NCBI RefSeq assembly: GCF_022953055.1
Contig: NZ_JALJEJ010000004.1
Coordinates: 186,001-250,000, forward strand
Reading direction: 5' to 3'
Length of the DNA stretch: 64,000 bases
Source: Mucilaginibacter straminoryzae
GTDB taxonomy: Bacteria; Bacteroidota; Bacteroidia; Sphingobacteriales; Sphingobacteriaceae
The notes under the pieces are model-generated. The model was given only the letters and a program-made list of their open reading frames with translations, was not told the origin of the DNA and made no database searches. The translations under genes and the position numbers were made by a program. The first letter of the stretch is position 1, and each line of letters opens with the position of its first letter. Of this stretch, positions 1 to 7,619 are shown piece by piece.

Positions 1-96
1 GAGGTGGCGAATGCGGCAGACCTGGCTAACTGGCTTTTGCCAGCCACCGATCTCACGCCGCGATATTTGGGCGATAAGTGTCCATCCTTACGGTAG
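1..96 (+). CDS. Possible 3' end of a protein-coding gene cut by the window edge
   Basis: An open frame runs in from the left edge and stops at TAG (94-96), giving about 31 codons and ending ...YLGDKCPSLR. I do not recognise the product. If real, it is convergent with the membrane protein on the minus strand and overlaps its 3' end by 44 bases. Support is weak: the only evidence is an open frame of modest length at the edge, and it could be chance. Confidence 0.22.
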   Translation, partial: EVANAADLANWLLPATDLTPRYLGDKCPSLR

Positions 97-745
97 TAGT
101 TTCGTTTAAGCGGTAGATGAACAGGAAAATAACAGCTGTAGCAATTACACCGAAAGTATGCCACAAAAAGTGCGTGCCCATCGGTAGCGGTGCCCATTGG
201 TCTGCCACACGGAAGAACAGCGCTACCATAAAAGCCAGCAACGCAAAGATGACTAATGAAAGGTTCCGCCCGCGGATCTTTACCAACAGCATGCTTAACG
301 GCAATAAGATCATCAGCACCATTACGCCATAACTTAAACTGGTCAATATCTGCGGATCGGCATTCGCTAAAAGTACTCTCAACCCGCCTTCCGCAGCCAC
401 AAATACAATCAGAGCCGCGATACCATAAGCCCAGTTGCCCAATACCCGCATCCAGAAATAAACGCTGGCCATCAGGCATAAGAGCGCGATCGGGAGCCAG
501 TCCATCATGATAAAAACCGGCCATCTGCGTAGCCCATGATAGATGGTGCCACCGATACATCCTACCAGCAGCAGCCATGCGGCTATACTTAAAAATTGAT
601 GTTGCCTGCTGAAACCTTTCAATTTAATAATCCAGTAAAGTGCCGGTATCAGAAATAAAGCAGAAGTGACCATGTTCCAGGGTTCGGGGAACAGGTGCGC
701 CAGGTTAGTCTCGGTGTAGATCAGTCCGTGGTCAGGGGGCAGCAT
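53..745 (-). CDS. CREST-superfamily (alkaline ceramidase-like) integral membrane hydrolase
   Basis: A 230-residue, almost wholly hydrophobic protein with about seven membrane helices. The pattern of polar residues fits the CREST superfamily (alkaline ceramidases, PAQR receptors, Per1): an N-terminal E-x2-N near residues 21-24 (EPWNMVTS), His70 in GTIYHGLRR, Asp82 (MMDWLP), and a final H-x3-H pair, His192/His196 in THFLWHTFG. In human ACER3 three His bind zinc with the same H-x3-H spacing and an Asp about 11 residues after the first His; here the gap is 12. The serine found four residues before the first His in ACER3 is Gly here, with Thr one residue later. Sphingobacteriaceae make sphingolipids, so a ceramide or related amide substrate is plausible, but that is inference. 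It lies downstream of the class IV aminotransferase on the same strand. Confidence 0.7.
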   Translation of the reverse strand: MLPPDHGLIYTETNLAHLFPEPWNMVTSALFLIPALYWIIKLKGFSRQHQFLSIAAWLLLVGCIGGTIYHGLRRWPVFIMMDWLPIALLCLMASVYFWMRVLGNWAYGIAALIVFVAAEGGLRVLLANADPQILTSLSYGVMVLMILLPLSMLLVKIRGRNLSLVIFALLAFMVALFFRVADQWAPLPMGTHFLWHTFGVIATAVIFLFIYRLNETTTVRMDTYRPNIAA

Positions 746-757
746 AATCAGTGATTC

Positions 758-825
758 GTTTATTTGTTCATTCGTTCATTAGTCATTGATTCTAATTTAC
801 AAGTGAACCAGTGAACAAATGAACT
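758..825. repeat. Intergenic inverted repeat of GTTCAYT-like heptads
   Basis: The spacer between two minus-strand genes holds tandem-like heptads (TTTGTTCATTCGTTCATT) facing their complement (GTGAACCAGTGAACAAATGAA). ATTTGTTCA at 762-770 pairs exactly with TGAACAAAT at 812-820. Inside it, CATTAGTCATTGA (777-789) is a 13-base match to 29216-29228, so both belong to one dispersed family. Confidence 0.6.
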
Positions 826-1660
826 ATAGCTTATTCAGCTCTTCCGTCAACGCACGACTGAGGTTATTGAAATACCGTTTTACACCATAACCCATTACCC
901 ACTGTATCCCCCTGGCGGCATTGGTTAAGAAAACCTCGTCGGCTTCGTACAAAATGTGCGGATTTATCTGCGCTTCGGTAACCGGTATGTCCTGCTTCAG
1001 TGCCAGATCAATCACCACTTTACGCATAATTCCGTCCACACACCCTTCACTTAACGCGGGCGTATAAAGATGGTTTTGATACCACACAAAAATATTCGAA
1101 CTAATGGCCTCGCACAAAAAACCGTTCTGGTTCAGCAGAAATGCGTCGTCCAGTTTATTTTGTTCCTTATATATCCCCGCCATTACGTAGGTGAGCGAAT
1201 TGCAGGTTTTAAAATTTGAAAGATAATTTAGCGGCTTCGGCACTTCAGTAAAAATATCCATGATCAGCCCCTTGTTATTCATCTCATAATGCCAGTTTTC
1301 GGTGGGCTGAATTTCCATGCAATAGCCCATCTTATTCTGCGTGGGCGCATATAAGCCTTCGGCATCGCGGTAGACCGTCAGGCGGATACGGCCATTCCTA
1401 ATCTTATTGCGAGTAGCGAGGTCTGCCGATTTTTCTTTCAAAAACCAATCGTCCAGTTGCGAATATCCTTCAATCTTCAGCCCCTTCATTCCGTTCTGCA
1501 AACGTTCGGCATGAAGGTCGGGAAATTTCAACTGGCCCTTCACCAGCCGCATACTTTCAAAAAGGCCATCGCCGTATTTAAAAGCACGGTTACCGGTGGT
1601 CAGCACCGGTGCATCCGCAGGCAGATATTGGCCGTTATAATTGATAAAAAGGGGATTCAT
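824..1660 (-). CDS. Class IV PLP aminotransferase/lyase, probable aminodeoxychorismate lyase (PabC-like)
   Basis: A 278-residue fold-type IV PLP enzyme. Visible marks: the N-terminal GNRAFKYGDGLFES segment, the probable PLP lysine Lys151 (NFKTCNSL) and the conserved Glu184 (LCEAISSNIF). This family includes branched-chain aminotransferases, D-amino acid aminotransferases and 4-amino-4-deoxychorismate lyase (PabC). The short length and the presence of a PabB in the same window (15593) favour PabC, which makes p-aminobenzoate for folate, but substrate cannot be read from motifs alone. ATG start at 1660 gives the usual family N-terminus. It lies 18 bases downstream of rluD on the same strand and is probably co-transcribed with it. 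Confidence 0.72.
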   Translation of the reverse strand: MNPLFINYNGQYLPADAPVLTTGNRAFKYGDGLFESMRLVKGQLKFPDLHAERLQNGMKGLKIEGYSQLDDWFLKEKSADLATRNKIRNGRIRLTVYRDAEGLYAPTQNKMGYCMEIQPTENWHYEMNNKGLIMDIFTEVPKPLNYLSNFKTCNSLTYVMAGIYKEQNKLDDAFLLNQNGFLCEAISSNIFVWYQNHLYTPALSEGCVDGIMRKVVIDLALKQDIPVTEAQINPHILYEADEVFLTNAARGIQWVMGYGVKRYFNNLSRALTEELNKL

Positions 1661-1678
1661 AGATAAAGGCTAAACGAT

Positions 1679-2725
1679 CTATGAGGCATTTTGATCTGCC
1701 GTAGCAGCAATATATTTTCGCCACTTGTTTAAAACCCCTTCAAAGTCTTGTGGCAGAGGGGCTTCAAAGTGCAGCTTTTTTTTCGTTGCAGGGTGAACAA
1801 AGCCCAGCGTTTGCGCATGCAGCGCTTGCCGCGGCATTAATTCGAAACAATTCTCTACAAACTGCTTGTACTTGCCAAATACGGTACCTTTTAAAATACG
1901 GTCGCCGCCGTAAGCTGCATCGCTAAACAACGGGTGACCAATGTGCTTCAAGTGCGCGCGGATCTGGTGTGTACGGCCGGTTTCCAGTTGGCACTCAATC
2001 AGTGTGACATAGCCAAAACGCTCCAGCACTTTATAGTGGGTGACTGACCATTTACCTTTTTCAGGATCGTCATAAACAGACATCACCCTGCGGTCAGCTG
2101 CGCTTCGCCCGATATAACCCGTAATGGTGCCGTCGGTCTCCAGGTCGCCCCAAACCAACGCTAGATATTTTCGCGTAATGGTATGCTCGTAGAACTGCCG
2201 CGCCAGGTAAGTGATACTCCGCTCGTTCTTGCTGATCAATAATAAACCCGAGGTATCCTTATCAATTCGGTGTACCAGCCCCGGCCTGCCGTCATTCCCC
2301 GGCATGGTAGGCAGTTGTTGAAAGTGATACACTAACCCGTTTACCAACGTTCCTGTATAATTATTATAACCAGGGTGCACTACCAGTCCTGCCGGTTTAT
2401 TAATCACCAGCAGATCATCATCTTCATAAACAATATCCAGAGGGATATTCTCAGGGTAAACCTCGGTATCTCGGGGCGGATGCGGTAAAACTACCGAAAT
2501 CACGTCACCGGGCTTTACCCTGTAACTGGACTTGATCACCTTCTGGTTAACCAGTACATTACCCAGTTCAATAGCGTTCTGGATACGGTTACGCGTAGCA
2601 TTCTCAATACGGTTCATCAGGAATTTATCGACACGAAGCAACGACTGCCCTTTGTCTACCACAATCCTGAAATGCTCATAAAGATCTTGTTCTTCTGGTT
2701 CGTACGCGTCTGTTTCTACTGACAT
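1679..2725 (-). CDS. rluD: RluD-family 23S rRNA pseudouridine synthase
   Basis: 348 residues. An S4 RNA-binding domain covers about residues 30-75 (LRVDKFLMNRIENATRNRI...), followed by a PseudoU_synth_2 catalytic domain. The catalytic aspartate is Asp155 in VHRIDKDTSG; the GRTHQIRAHL motif lies downstream. RluD-type enzymes modify U1911/1915/1917 in helix 69 of 23S rRNA, in the cytoplasm on assembling large subunits. RluA/RluC relatives share the fold, so exact target bases are inferred. The ATG at 2725 lies only six bases from a TAnnTTTG box, so the mRNA may be leaderless. It is divergent from the DUF6588 gene. Confidence 0.9.
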   Translation of the reverse strand: MSVETDAYEPEEQDLYEHFRIVVDKGQSLLRVDKFLMNRIENATRNRIQNAIELGNVLVNQKVIKSSYRVKPGDVISVVLPHPPRDTEVYPENIPLDIVYEDDDLLVINKPAGLVVHPGYNNYTGTLVNGLVYHFQQLPTMPGNDGRPGLVHRIDKDTSGLLLISKNERSITYLARQFYEHTITRKYLALVWGDLETDGTITGYIGRSAADRRVMSVYDDPEKGKWSVTHYKVLERFGYVTLIECQLETGRTHQIRAHLKHIGHPLFSDAAYGGDRILKGTVFGKYKQFVENCFELMPRQALHAQTLGFVHPATKKKLHFEAPLPQDFEGVLNKWRKYIAATADQNAS

Positions 2726-2731
2726 TTACCG

Positions 2732-2739
2732 CAAAAATA
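2732..2739 (-). promoter_or_regulatory. Bacteroidota -7 box TATTTTTG for rluD
   Basis: TATTTTTG matches the TAnnTTTG consensus and ends six bases before the rluD ATG (2725). No good -33 TTTG is seen at the usual spacing. Confidence 0.5.
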
Positions 2740-2840
2740 CCGTTTTTTAACCTTATTGGTAATTGTAAAAAACTTGGTACATTTAAGCAGGAAAAAATTT
2801 AATTACTCGTGCGTTAAAAAAAGCACCCATTTTGCCCGTT

Positions 2841-3911
2841 ATGAATAAATTTTACTATGCCTTGTTTGCAGCCCTTGGCTTTTCCGTGTTAACAGCAAAA
2901 GCACAAAGCGGCTTTGACCAACTGATAAAATCAAGCCCTGCTGACGCGACCAAACTGATTGATGCCTACGCTGAGCCATTATTTAAGGGCATTGGTTACG
3001 GCCTCAATAGCGGCTGGACCAATACCGCCAAAGCGAAAGGGCTTGCCCGTTTTGATCTGCGGATAACTGCCAGTATGGCTTTCGCACCGGATAAGGATAA
3101 AAGCTTCGACGTAACTAAGATCGGATTGTCTAATCACCTGCGCCCGGCCAGTGCGTCAAACACCATTTCGCCTACTTTTGCCGGAAGCAAAAACGACGGG
3201 CCGGTAATGAATATTTATGACGATAATGGTAACAAAGTAGGCAGCTACACCATGCCCGGCGGCCAGCTCTCCTTTGTACCTACGCCACAATTACAATTAA
3301 CGGCAGGTATTATCAAAAATACCGACCTTACCTTAAGGGCGATACCTAAAGTTAAACCGAGCGAAGATGTTGGGTCTGTATCCATGATCGGTTTTGGTTT
3401 TAAACATAACATTATGCGCGATTTTGTGGGCAAACGTGCAGAAAGGCTTATCCCGTTTGACTTAGCCGTATTATTTGGCTATACCCACCTTAACTATGAA
3501 AAATCGTTAAATGTACGACCAGAAAGCGGTGCCATCCCATCAAGTGCGGGGCAGTCAAGTGATTTCAGCAACCAGTTCATCAGAGGCCATGTGAACAGCT
3601 GGATGGCTGGGGCCATCCTGTCTAAACAACTGGCTGTATTTACACCATTTGTTTCAGTAGCCTACAATTCATCCAAAACAGATGTGGGGCTTATTGGCAA
3701 CTACCCTATTACCACCAGCGTTAGCGTGGGTAACTTTAGCCAGAAGTTTTACACGACCTATAAAGACCCGGTAACGATCAACAAAAAGAATGTAAACAAT
3801 GTCCGTGCAGATATTGGTTTTCAGTTAAACCTGGCCTTCTTCAGGATATTTGCTTCTTACGGACTTGCAGAGTACAAAACCGTGAACGGCGGTATTGGAT
3901 TTGGCATTTAA
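2841..3911 (+). CDS. DUF6588 family secreted/outer-membrane protein
   Basis: The in-frame TTG at 2832 is unlikely to be used: ATG at 2841 begins a clear signal peptide (MNKFYYALFAALGFSVLTAKAQ, cleavage after AKA/Q). The mature protein of about 335 residues starts with FDQLIKSSPADATKLIDAY and a Gly-rich segment near GIGYGLNSGW, which I associate with the DUF6588 family of Bacteroidota. Alternating hydrophobic residues and an FxxxASYGLAEYKTVNGGIGFGI-like aromatic end suggest a beta-barrel in the outer membrane. No enzymatic motif is visible and the role is unknown. The downstream desulfhydrase starts eight bases after its stop, so the two may be co-transcribed. Confidence 0.75.
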   Translation: MNKFYYALFAALGFSVLTAKAQSGFDQLIKSSPADATKLIDAYAEPLFKGIGYGLNSGWTNTAKAKGLARFDLRITASMAFAPDKDKSFDVTKIGLSNHLRPASASNTISPTFAGSKNDGPVMNIYDDNGNKVGSYTMPGGQLSFVPTPQLQLTAGIIKNTDLTLRAIPKVKPSEDVGSVSMIGFGFKHNIMRDFVGKRAERLIPFDLAVLFGYTHLNYEKSLNVRPESGAIPSSAGQSSDFSNQFIRGHVNSWMAGAILSKQLAVFTPFVSVAYNSSKTDVGLIGNYPITTSVSVGNFSQKFYTTYKDPVTINKKNVNNVRADIGFQLNLAFFRIFASYGLAEYKTVNGGIGFGI

Positions 3912-3919
3912 TTCAGCTA

Positions 3920-4810
3920 ATGCAATTTGACTTTCCTATTTTCAGCCCCGTTGAACAGATCAACCCCGAGTTGTTTGAACAAAAGGGGCTGAAACTTTTT
4001 ATTAAGCGCGATGATCTGATCCATCCGCTTATTTCGGGCAACAAGTGGCGTAAACTAAAGTATACGCTTCTTAAGGCGCAATCGCTCGGCAAAAACCATC
4101 TGGTTACTTTTGGCGGCGCATATTCTAACCATCTTTTAGCCACGGCAGCGGCTGCATCAAAATTCGGGCTTAAAGCAATCGGATTTGTTCGCGGGGAAGC
4201 GGTAGATAACGATACCTTGTTTCTTTGCCGTTTGCACGGCATGCGTTTGATTTTTACCGACCGGGAGCAGTACCGTCACAAAGAATTATTGTTCGAGCAA
4301 CACTTCGGTAATGATAATGACGCGTTTTTCGTCAATGAAGGCGGCGCTTCTATAGAGGGTGCGCAAGGTTGTGCCGAATTGGTGCAGGAATTACCAATGG
4401 TGTACGATCATCTTTTCTGCGCCTGCGGTACAGGTACTACTGCAGCGGGTATACTGAACGGGCTTTCGCAACATCACCTATCTACACGCTTACATGCCGT
4501 GCCTGTTTTGAAGAATGGCGAATTCATTGGCGAGGAAATCCAAAAATTCAGCAACGGGAACCAAAACTTCAACCTGCATGCCGACTATCATTTTGGTGGT
4601 TATGCCAAAACTACTCCCGAACTGATCAGCTTTGTAAAAGAATTTACCACGGCAACCGGTATCCTGATCGAACCTGTATATACCGGCAAAATGCTGTATG
4701 CTATTTTTGACCTCGCCAGTCAAGATTACTTTGCTGCAGGCACTAACATCCTGGCTATTCATACAGGCGGCATTTTTGGATTGCTGGGGATGAAAGAAAA
4801 ATTCCGTTAG
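3920..4810 (+). CDS. PLP-dependent D-cysteine desulfhydrase-like enzyme (ACC deaminase family)
   Basis: 296 residues of the tryptophan-synthase-beta superfamily (fold type II PLP). The Schiff-base lysine is Lys42 in SGNKWRKLKY; the phosphate-binding GTGTTAAG loop follows near residue 172. Two residues separate true ACC deaminases (Glu in VYEGK, Leu in HLGG) from D-cysteine desulfhydrases (Thr at both). Here they are Thr255 (EPVYTGK) and Thr282 (IHTGG), so D-cysteine desulfhydrase, releasing pyruvate, ammonia and H2S, is the better call. Automated pipelines often name such proteins ACC deaminase. ATG at 3920 is eight bases after the DUF6588 stop. Confidence 0.8.
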   Translation: MQFDFPIFSPVEQINPELFEQKGLKLFIKRDDLIHPLISGNKWRKLKYTLLKAQSLGKNHLVTFGGAYSNHLLATAAAASKFGLKAIGFVRGEAVDNDTLFLCRLHGMRLIFTDREQYRHKELLFEQHFGNDNDAFFVNEGGASIEGAQGCAELVQELPMVYDHLFCACGTGTTAAGILNGLSQHHLSTRLHAVPVLKNGEFIGEEIQKFSNGNQNFNLHADYHFGGYAKTTPELISFVKEFTTATGILIEPVYTGKMLYAIFDLASQDYFAAGTNILAIHTGGIFGLLGMKEKFR

Positions 4811-4841
4811 TTTATTATCTTTAAACCAAACCTATCCTGCA

Positions 4842-5432
4842 ATGACAGTAAAGGAAGCATTAATCGGATTTTATAAATTCAACCAGTTAAATCTGACGGC
4901 CGACCTTGAATCTCATTGTGTACGGGTGTATATCGGCTGCCTGTTAGCCCCTGTCCCGAATATCGATGCCAGAAAGAAATACCTGAAATTCCACGACATG
5001 CACCATATCATGGCAGGTTACGGTATTGATCGCGTCGGCGAAAGCGAAATCAGTGCCTGGGAACTTGGGTCGCGCAGTTGCAGAAAACCCATTATTTCCG
5101 TTATGAACCTGTTCGCGCTTTCCACAGGTTTTATTTTAAATCCGCGCGGCGTAACCGCAGCTTTTCACAGAGGATGCAGGAGCAAAAACCTGTATTATAT
5201 GGCCGATAGCATGAGCGAGGCAGAAATTGATCACCTTGATATGGAAGCGGTAAAGGCTTCGCATTTAGAGATCTACCCAAGGGTTGCCAATAAATGGTTA
5301 AGAGATACCGAGTTTGCAGGTTACATTTTCATCTCCATGTTTCTGCATGTGGGAATGCTGGTTGCCGGAAAGCTTTTATTAATTGCGGAGTCGGTAAAAA
5401 ACAAATTGACCAAAACACCCGCAAAAACTTAA
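4842..5432 (+). CDS. COQ4-family protein
   Basis: 196 residues. The segment HDMHHIMAGYGIDRVGE (residues 51-67) fits the COQ4 metal motif HDxxHx11E exactly: His51, Asp52, His55 and Glu67. Human COQ4 has HDMLHTLLGMPTNILGE at the same point, and a later KNLYYM segment resembles its LNLYYE. A hydrophobic stretch near residues 160-180 (GYIFISMFLHVGMLVAGKLLL) could insert into or lie on the membrane. COQ4 proteins act in ubiquinone synthesis (C1 of the ring), yet Bacteroidota normally use menaquinone, so the substrate here is unknown. ATG at 4842 follows the desulfhydrase by 31 bases on the same strand. Confidence 0.72.
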   Translation: MTVKEALIGFYKFNQLNLTADLESHCVRVYIGCLLAPVPNIDARKKYLKFHDMHHIMAGYGIDRVGESEISAWELGSRSCRKPIISVMNLFALSTGFILNPRGVTAAFHRGCRSKNLYYMADSMSEAEIDHLDMEAVKASHLEIYPRVANKWLRDTEFAGYIFISMFLHVGMLVAGKLLLIAESVKNKLTKTPAKT

Positions 5433-5575
5433 TCGGCCTTCCTTTAAGCCGAAATTTTCGCTTTTATTCAAAAACGGAATACGTAAATCAGATAAACCAA
5501 ACCGGGTTCGGGTACAAAAAGTAACTTTAAATTGTTTAAACATACTTTTTAGGCAATCAGTATAAAAAGCTTCTT

Positions 5576-5608
5576 TTTGGCTTGTTTTGCCCGTTTTTAG
5601 TAAATTTG
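5576..5608 (+). promoter_or_regulatory. Bacteroidota-type promoter for lysine aminotransferase
   Basis: TTTG at 5576-5579 and TAAATTTG at 5601-5608 match the -33/-7 consensus TTTG-N19-21-TAnnTTTG with a 21-base spacer. The predicted start point leaves a leader of about 18 bases before ATG 5633. Confidence 0.6.
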
Positions 5609-5632
5609 GGTAAACCAATTATTATACCTACC

Positions 5633-6961
5633 ATGCCGATTACACCACAGAATGTTCAAGACATTTTAAGTAAACACATCCTGACAGACGGTTTCGATCT
5701 TACCTTTGATATGGAACGCAGCCAGGGGGTTTACATCTACGACTCGAAGCACAACCGCACCCTGCTGGATTTTTTTACCTGCTTTGCCTCTGTTCCTTTG
5801 GGGTATAACCACCCAGGTATGGTTACTGACGAAACTTTCAAGAAAAACCTGTTACTGGCCGCCCTGACCAACCCTTCTAATTCTGACATCTATACTGAAC
5901 AATACGCTCAGTTTTTGGAAGTTTTTGACCGTGTCGGTATTCCGGATTATCTGCCCCATGCCTTTTTTATCTCTGGCGGCGGGCTTGCCATAGAAAATGC
6001 ACTAAAAACCGCAATGGACTGGAAAGTGCAGAAAAACTTTGCCCGCGGCTATACTTCCGAAAAAGGCTTTAAGGTGCTGCACTTTGAAAAGGCCTTTCAT
6101 GGCCGCACCGGGTATACGCTTAGCTTAACCAATACCAAACCGGTAAAAACCAAATGGTTTGCCAAGTTCGACTGGCCACGGGTAAGCACGCCTTGGATCG
6201 ACTTTGACAGGTTGAAAACCGATCCGGAAGAGCTTTACCGCCGCGAAGCGCAGAGCATTGCCGAGATAAAAAAAGCTTTCCAGGAAAATAAAGACGATAT
6301 CTGCGCCATTATTATTGAACCTATCCAGGCTGAAGGCGGCGACAACCACATCCGTAAAGAATTTGCAGAGCAATTGCGCATCCTTGCAGATGAAAATGAA
6401 GCCCTGCTGATCTATGACGAAGTACAAACCGGCGTCGGACTCACCGGAAAATTCTGGTGCCACGAACATTTTGGTGAAAATGCGCGGCCGGACATCCTGG
6501 CCTTTGGCAAAAAAATGCAGGTTTGCGGTATCCTGGCAGGCAAAAGAATTGAAGAAAACCCCGAAAATGTATTTACCGTACCCAGCCGTATCAATTCTAC
6601 CTGGGGAGGTAACCTGGCAGATATGGTCCGCTCTGCTAAAATACTCGAAATTATAGCCGAAGACCGCCTATGCGATAATGCCGCAGAAACCGGTAGCTAC
6701 CTGCAACAAAAATTAAATGAGCTTGCACACAATTTTCATGCAATAACCAACGTTAGAGGAGCGGGCTTACTGACCGCATTTGATTTTCCAGATGGTGCTA
6801 TTCGTGACAACTTCATTAACGAAGGCATGAAACGCAATACGATGTTTCTTGGCTGCGGCGAAAAAAGCATTCGTTTCAGGCCCGCATTAATTATGGATAA
6901 AACACATATAGACGAAGGAATAAACGTGATAGAGCAAGTGTTACCAGAATTATCAATGTAA
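5633..6961 (+). CDS. lat: L-lysine 6-aminotransferase
   Basis: 442 residues from the ATG at 5633; the longer frame from a TTG at 5582 would place the promoter inside the gene and is rejected. It is a class III, fold-type I PLP aminotransferase: FFISGGGLAIENALKTAMDWK (residues 111-131), the cofactor Asp262 in YDEVQTGVG and the PLP lysine Lys293 in AFGKKMQVCG. The sequence pattern (CFASVPLGYNHP, TNPSNSDIYTEQYA) is that of lysine epsilon-aminotransferase, which transfers the epsilon-amino group to 2-oxoglutarate and yields 2-aminoadipate semialdehyde, which cyclises. No semialdehyde dehydrogenase lies nearby, so the pathway partner must be elsewhere. Confidence 0.87.
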   Translation: MPITPQNVQDILSKHILTDGFDLTFDMERSQGVYIYDSKHNRTLLDFFTCFASVPLGYNHPGMVTDETFKKNLLLAALTNPSNSDIYTEQYAQFLEVFDRVGIPDYLPHAFFISGGGLAIENALKTAMDWKVQKNFARGYTSEKGFKVLHFEKAFHGRTGYTLSLTNTKPVKTKWFAKFDWPRVSTPWIDFDRLKTDPEELYRREAQSIAEIKKAFQENKDDICAIIIEPIQAEGGDNHIRKEFAEQLRILADENEALLIYDEVQTGVGLTGKFWCHEHFGENARPDILAFGKKMQVCGILAGKRIEENPENVFTVPSRINSTWGGNLADMVRSAKILEIIAEDRLCDNAAETGSYLQQKLNELAHNFHAITNVRGAGLLTAFDFPDGAIRDNFINEGMKRNTMFLGCGEKSIRFRPALIMDKTHIDEGINVIEQVLPELSM

Positions 6962-7044
6962 TAATATTGCTACCGTTGTCATATTAGCCCCAATTTTTTT
7001 CCGGTTTTATCCACTTAGGTACTATACTTGCAGCCTTTCCTTAA

Positions 7045-7078
7045 AGTATTAAAAATTAAGTATTACTTATTTAATACT
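7045..7078. promoter_or_regulatory. Nested dyad symmetry in an AT-rich leader
   Basis: AGTATTAAA (7045-7053) pairs with TTTAATACT (7070-7078), and between them TAAGTATTACTTA (7057-7069) is a perfect palindrome. It lies 70-100 bases upstream of the small ORF at 7147, after a weak promoter-like TATACTTG (7023-7030). It could be an operator or an mRNA hairpin. Confidence 0.4.
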
Positions 7079-7146
7079 AAAATATATCAAAGTGAGTTAA
7101 AACTTTAGATCTACTTATTTATCTATCTACAGGGGTACTATTAATA

Positions 7147-7587
7147 ATGAGCAAACACACAGAAAAATTAAAAAAACAGCTACTCGAAATTTCAGAGGTA
7201 GTAAATTCATTTCAATCAGAAGCAGTACAATTGCGTATTGTAGACAAATTACTGGATACAATGCTTGACGGCGACAAAAGCGAGGGTGACGTTTTTGAAC
7301 ATTTAAACAAAAGAGCATCCCGTTTTGAGGGACAAGATGACACCTTAGTAGCGCCAAAGAAAAAACAGGGTGCCACTAAAGTTTTATATCAACTATTGGC
7401 AAGCGACTTTTTTAACGAGCCGCGCACGATATCTGCCATTGCCGATTATTGTAAAGAGCAATTCGATTCAGATTTCAAGACATCAGAACTATCGGGCATT
7501 TTATTAAAACTGGCTAATGAGAACAAACTAATACGCCAGCGCAGCCAGGATAATAACCGCTTCGAGTACCTGAAGCCGCAACAATAA
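7147..7587 (+). CDS. Conserved hypothetical protein with helical N-terminus and winged-helix-like C-terminus
   Basis: 146 residues; I do not recognise a named family. The N-terminal 55 residues are rich in heptad-like Leu/Ile/Val (KLKKQLLEISEVVNSF) and probably form helices for self-association. A Lys-rich linker (PKKKQGATK) leads to a C-terminal region of about 70 residues, VLYQLLASDFFNEPRTISAIADYCKEQF...LSGILLKLANENKLIRQ, whose helix-helix-helix-basic-strand pattern looks like a winged helix. A DNA- or RNA-binding role is inferred only. It stands alone between an AT-rich leader with dyad symmetry and a strong terminator. Confidence 0.6.
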   Translation: MSKHTEKLKKQLLEISEVVNSFQSEAVQLRIVDKLLDTMLDGDKSEGDVFEHLNKRASRFEGQDDTLVAPKKKQGATKVLYQLLASDFFNEPRTISAIADYCKEQFDSDFKTSELSGILLKLANENKLIRQRSQDNNRFEYLKPQQ

Positions 7588-7592
7588 AAAGT

Positions 7593-7619
7593 AGAAGCCC
7601 CATTTTTTTGGGGCTTTTC
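7593..7619. terminator. Bidirectional intrinsic terminator
   Basis: AAGCCCC (7595-7601) and GGGGCTT (7610-7616) form a stem around ATTTTTTT, followed by TTCTT. It serves the 146-residue ORF on the plus strand and, reading back, bshB1. Confidence 0.7.

Noticed and set aside
5582..5632. 17-residue N-terminal extension of lysine aminotransferase from TTG
   Set aside because: It contains the promoter -7 box TAAATTTG, and the ATG at 5633 gives the normal family start.
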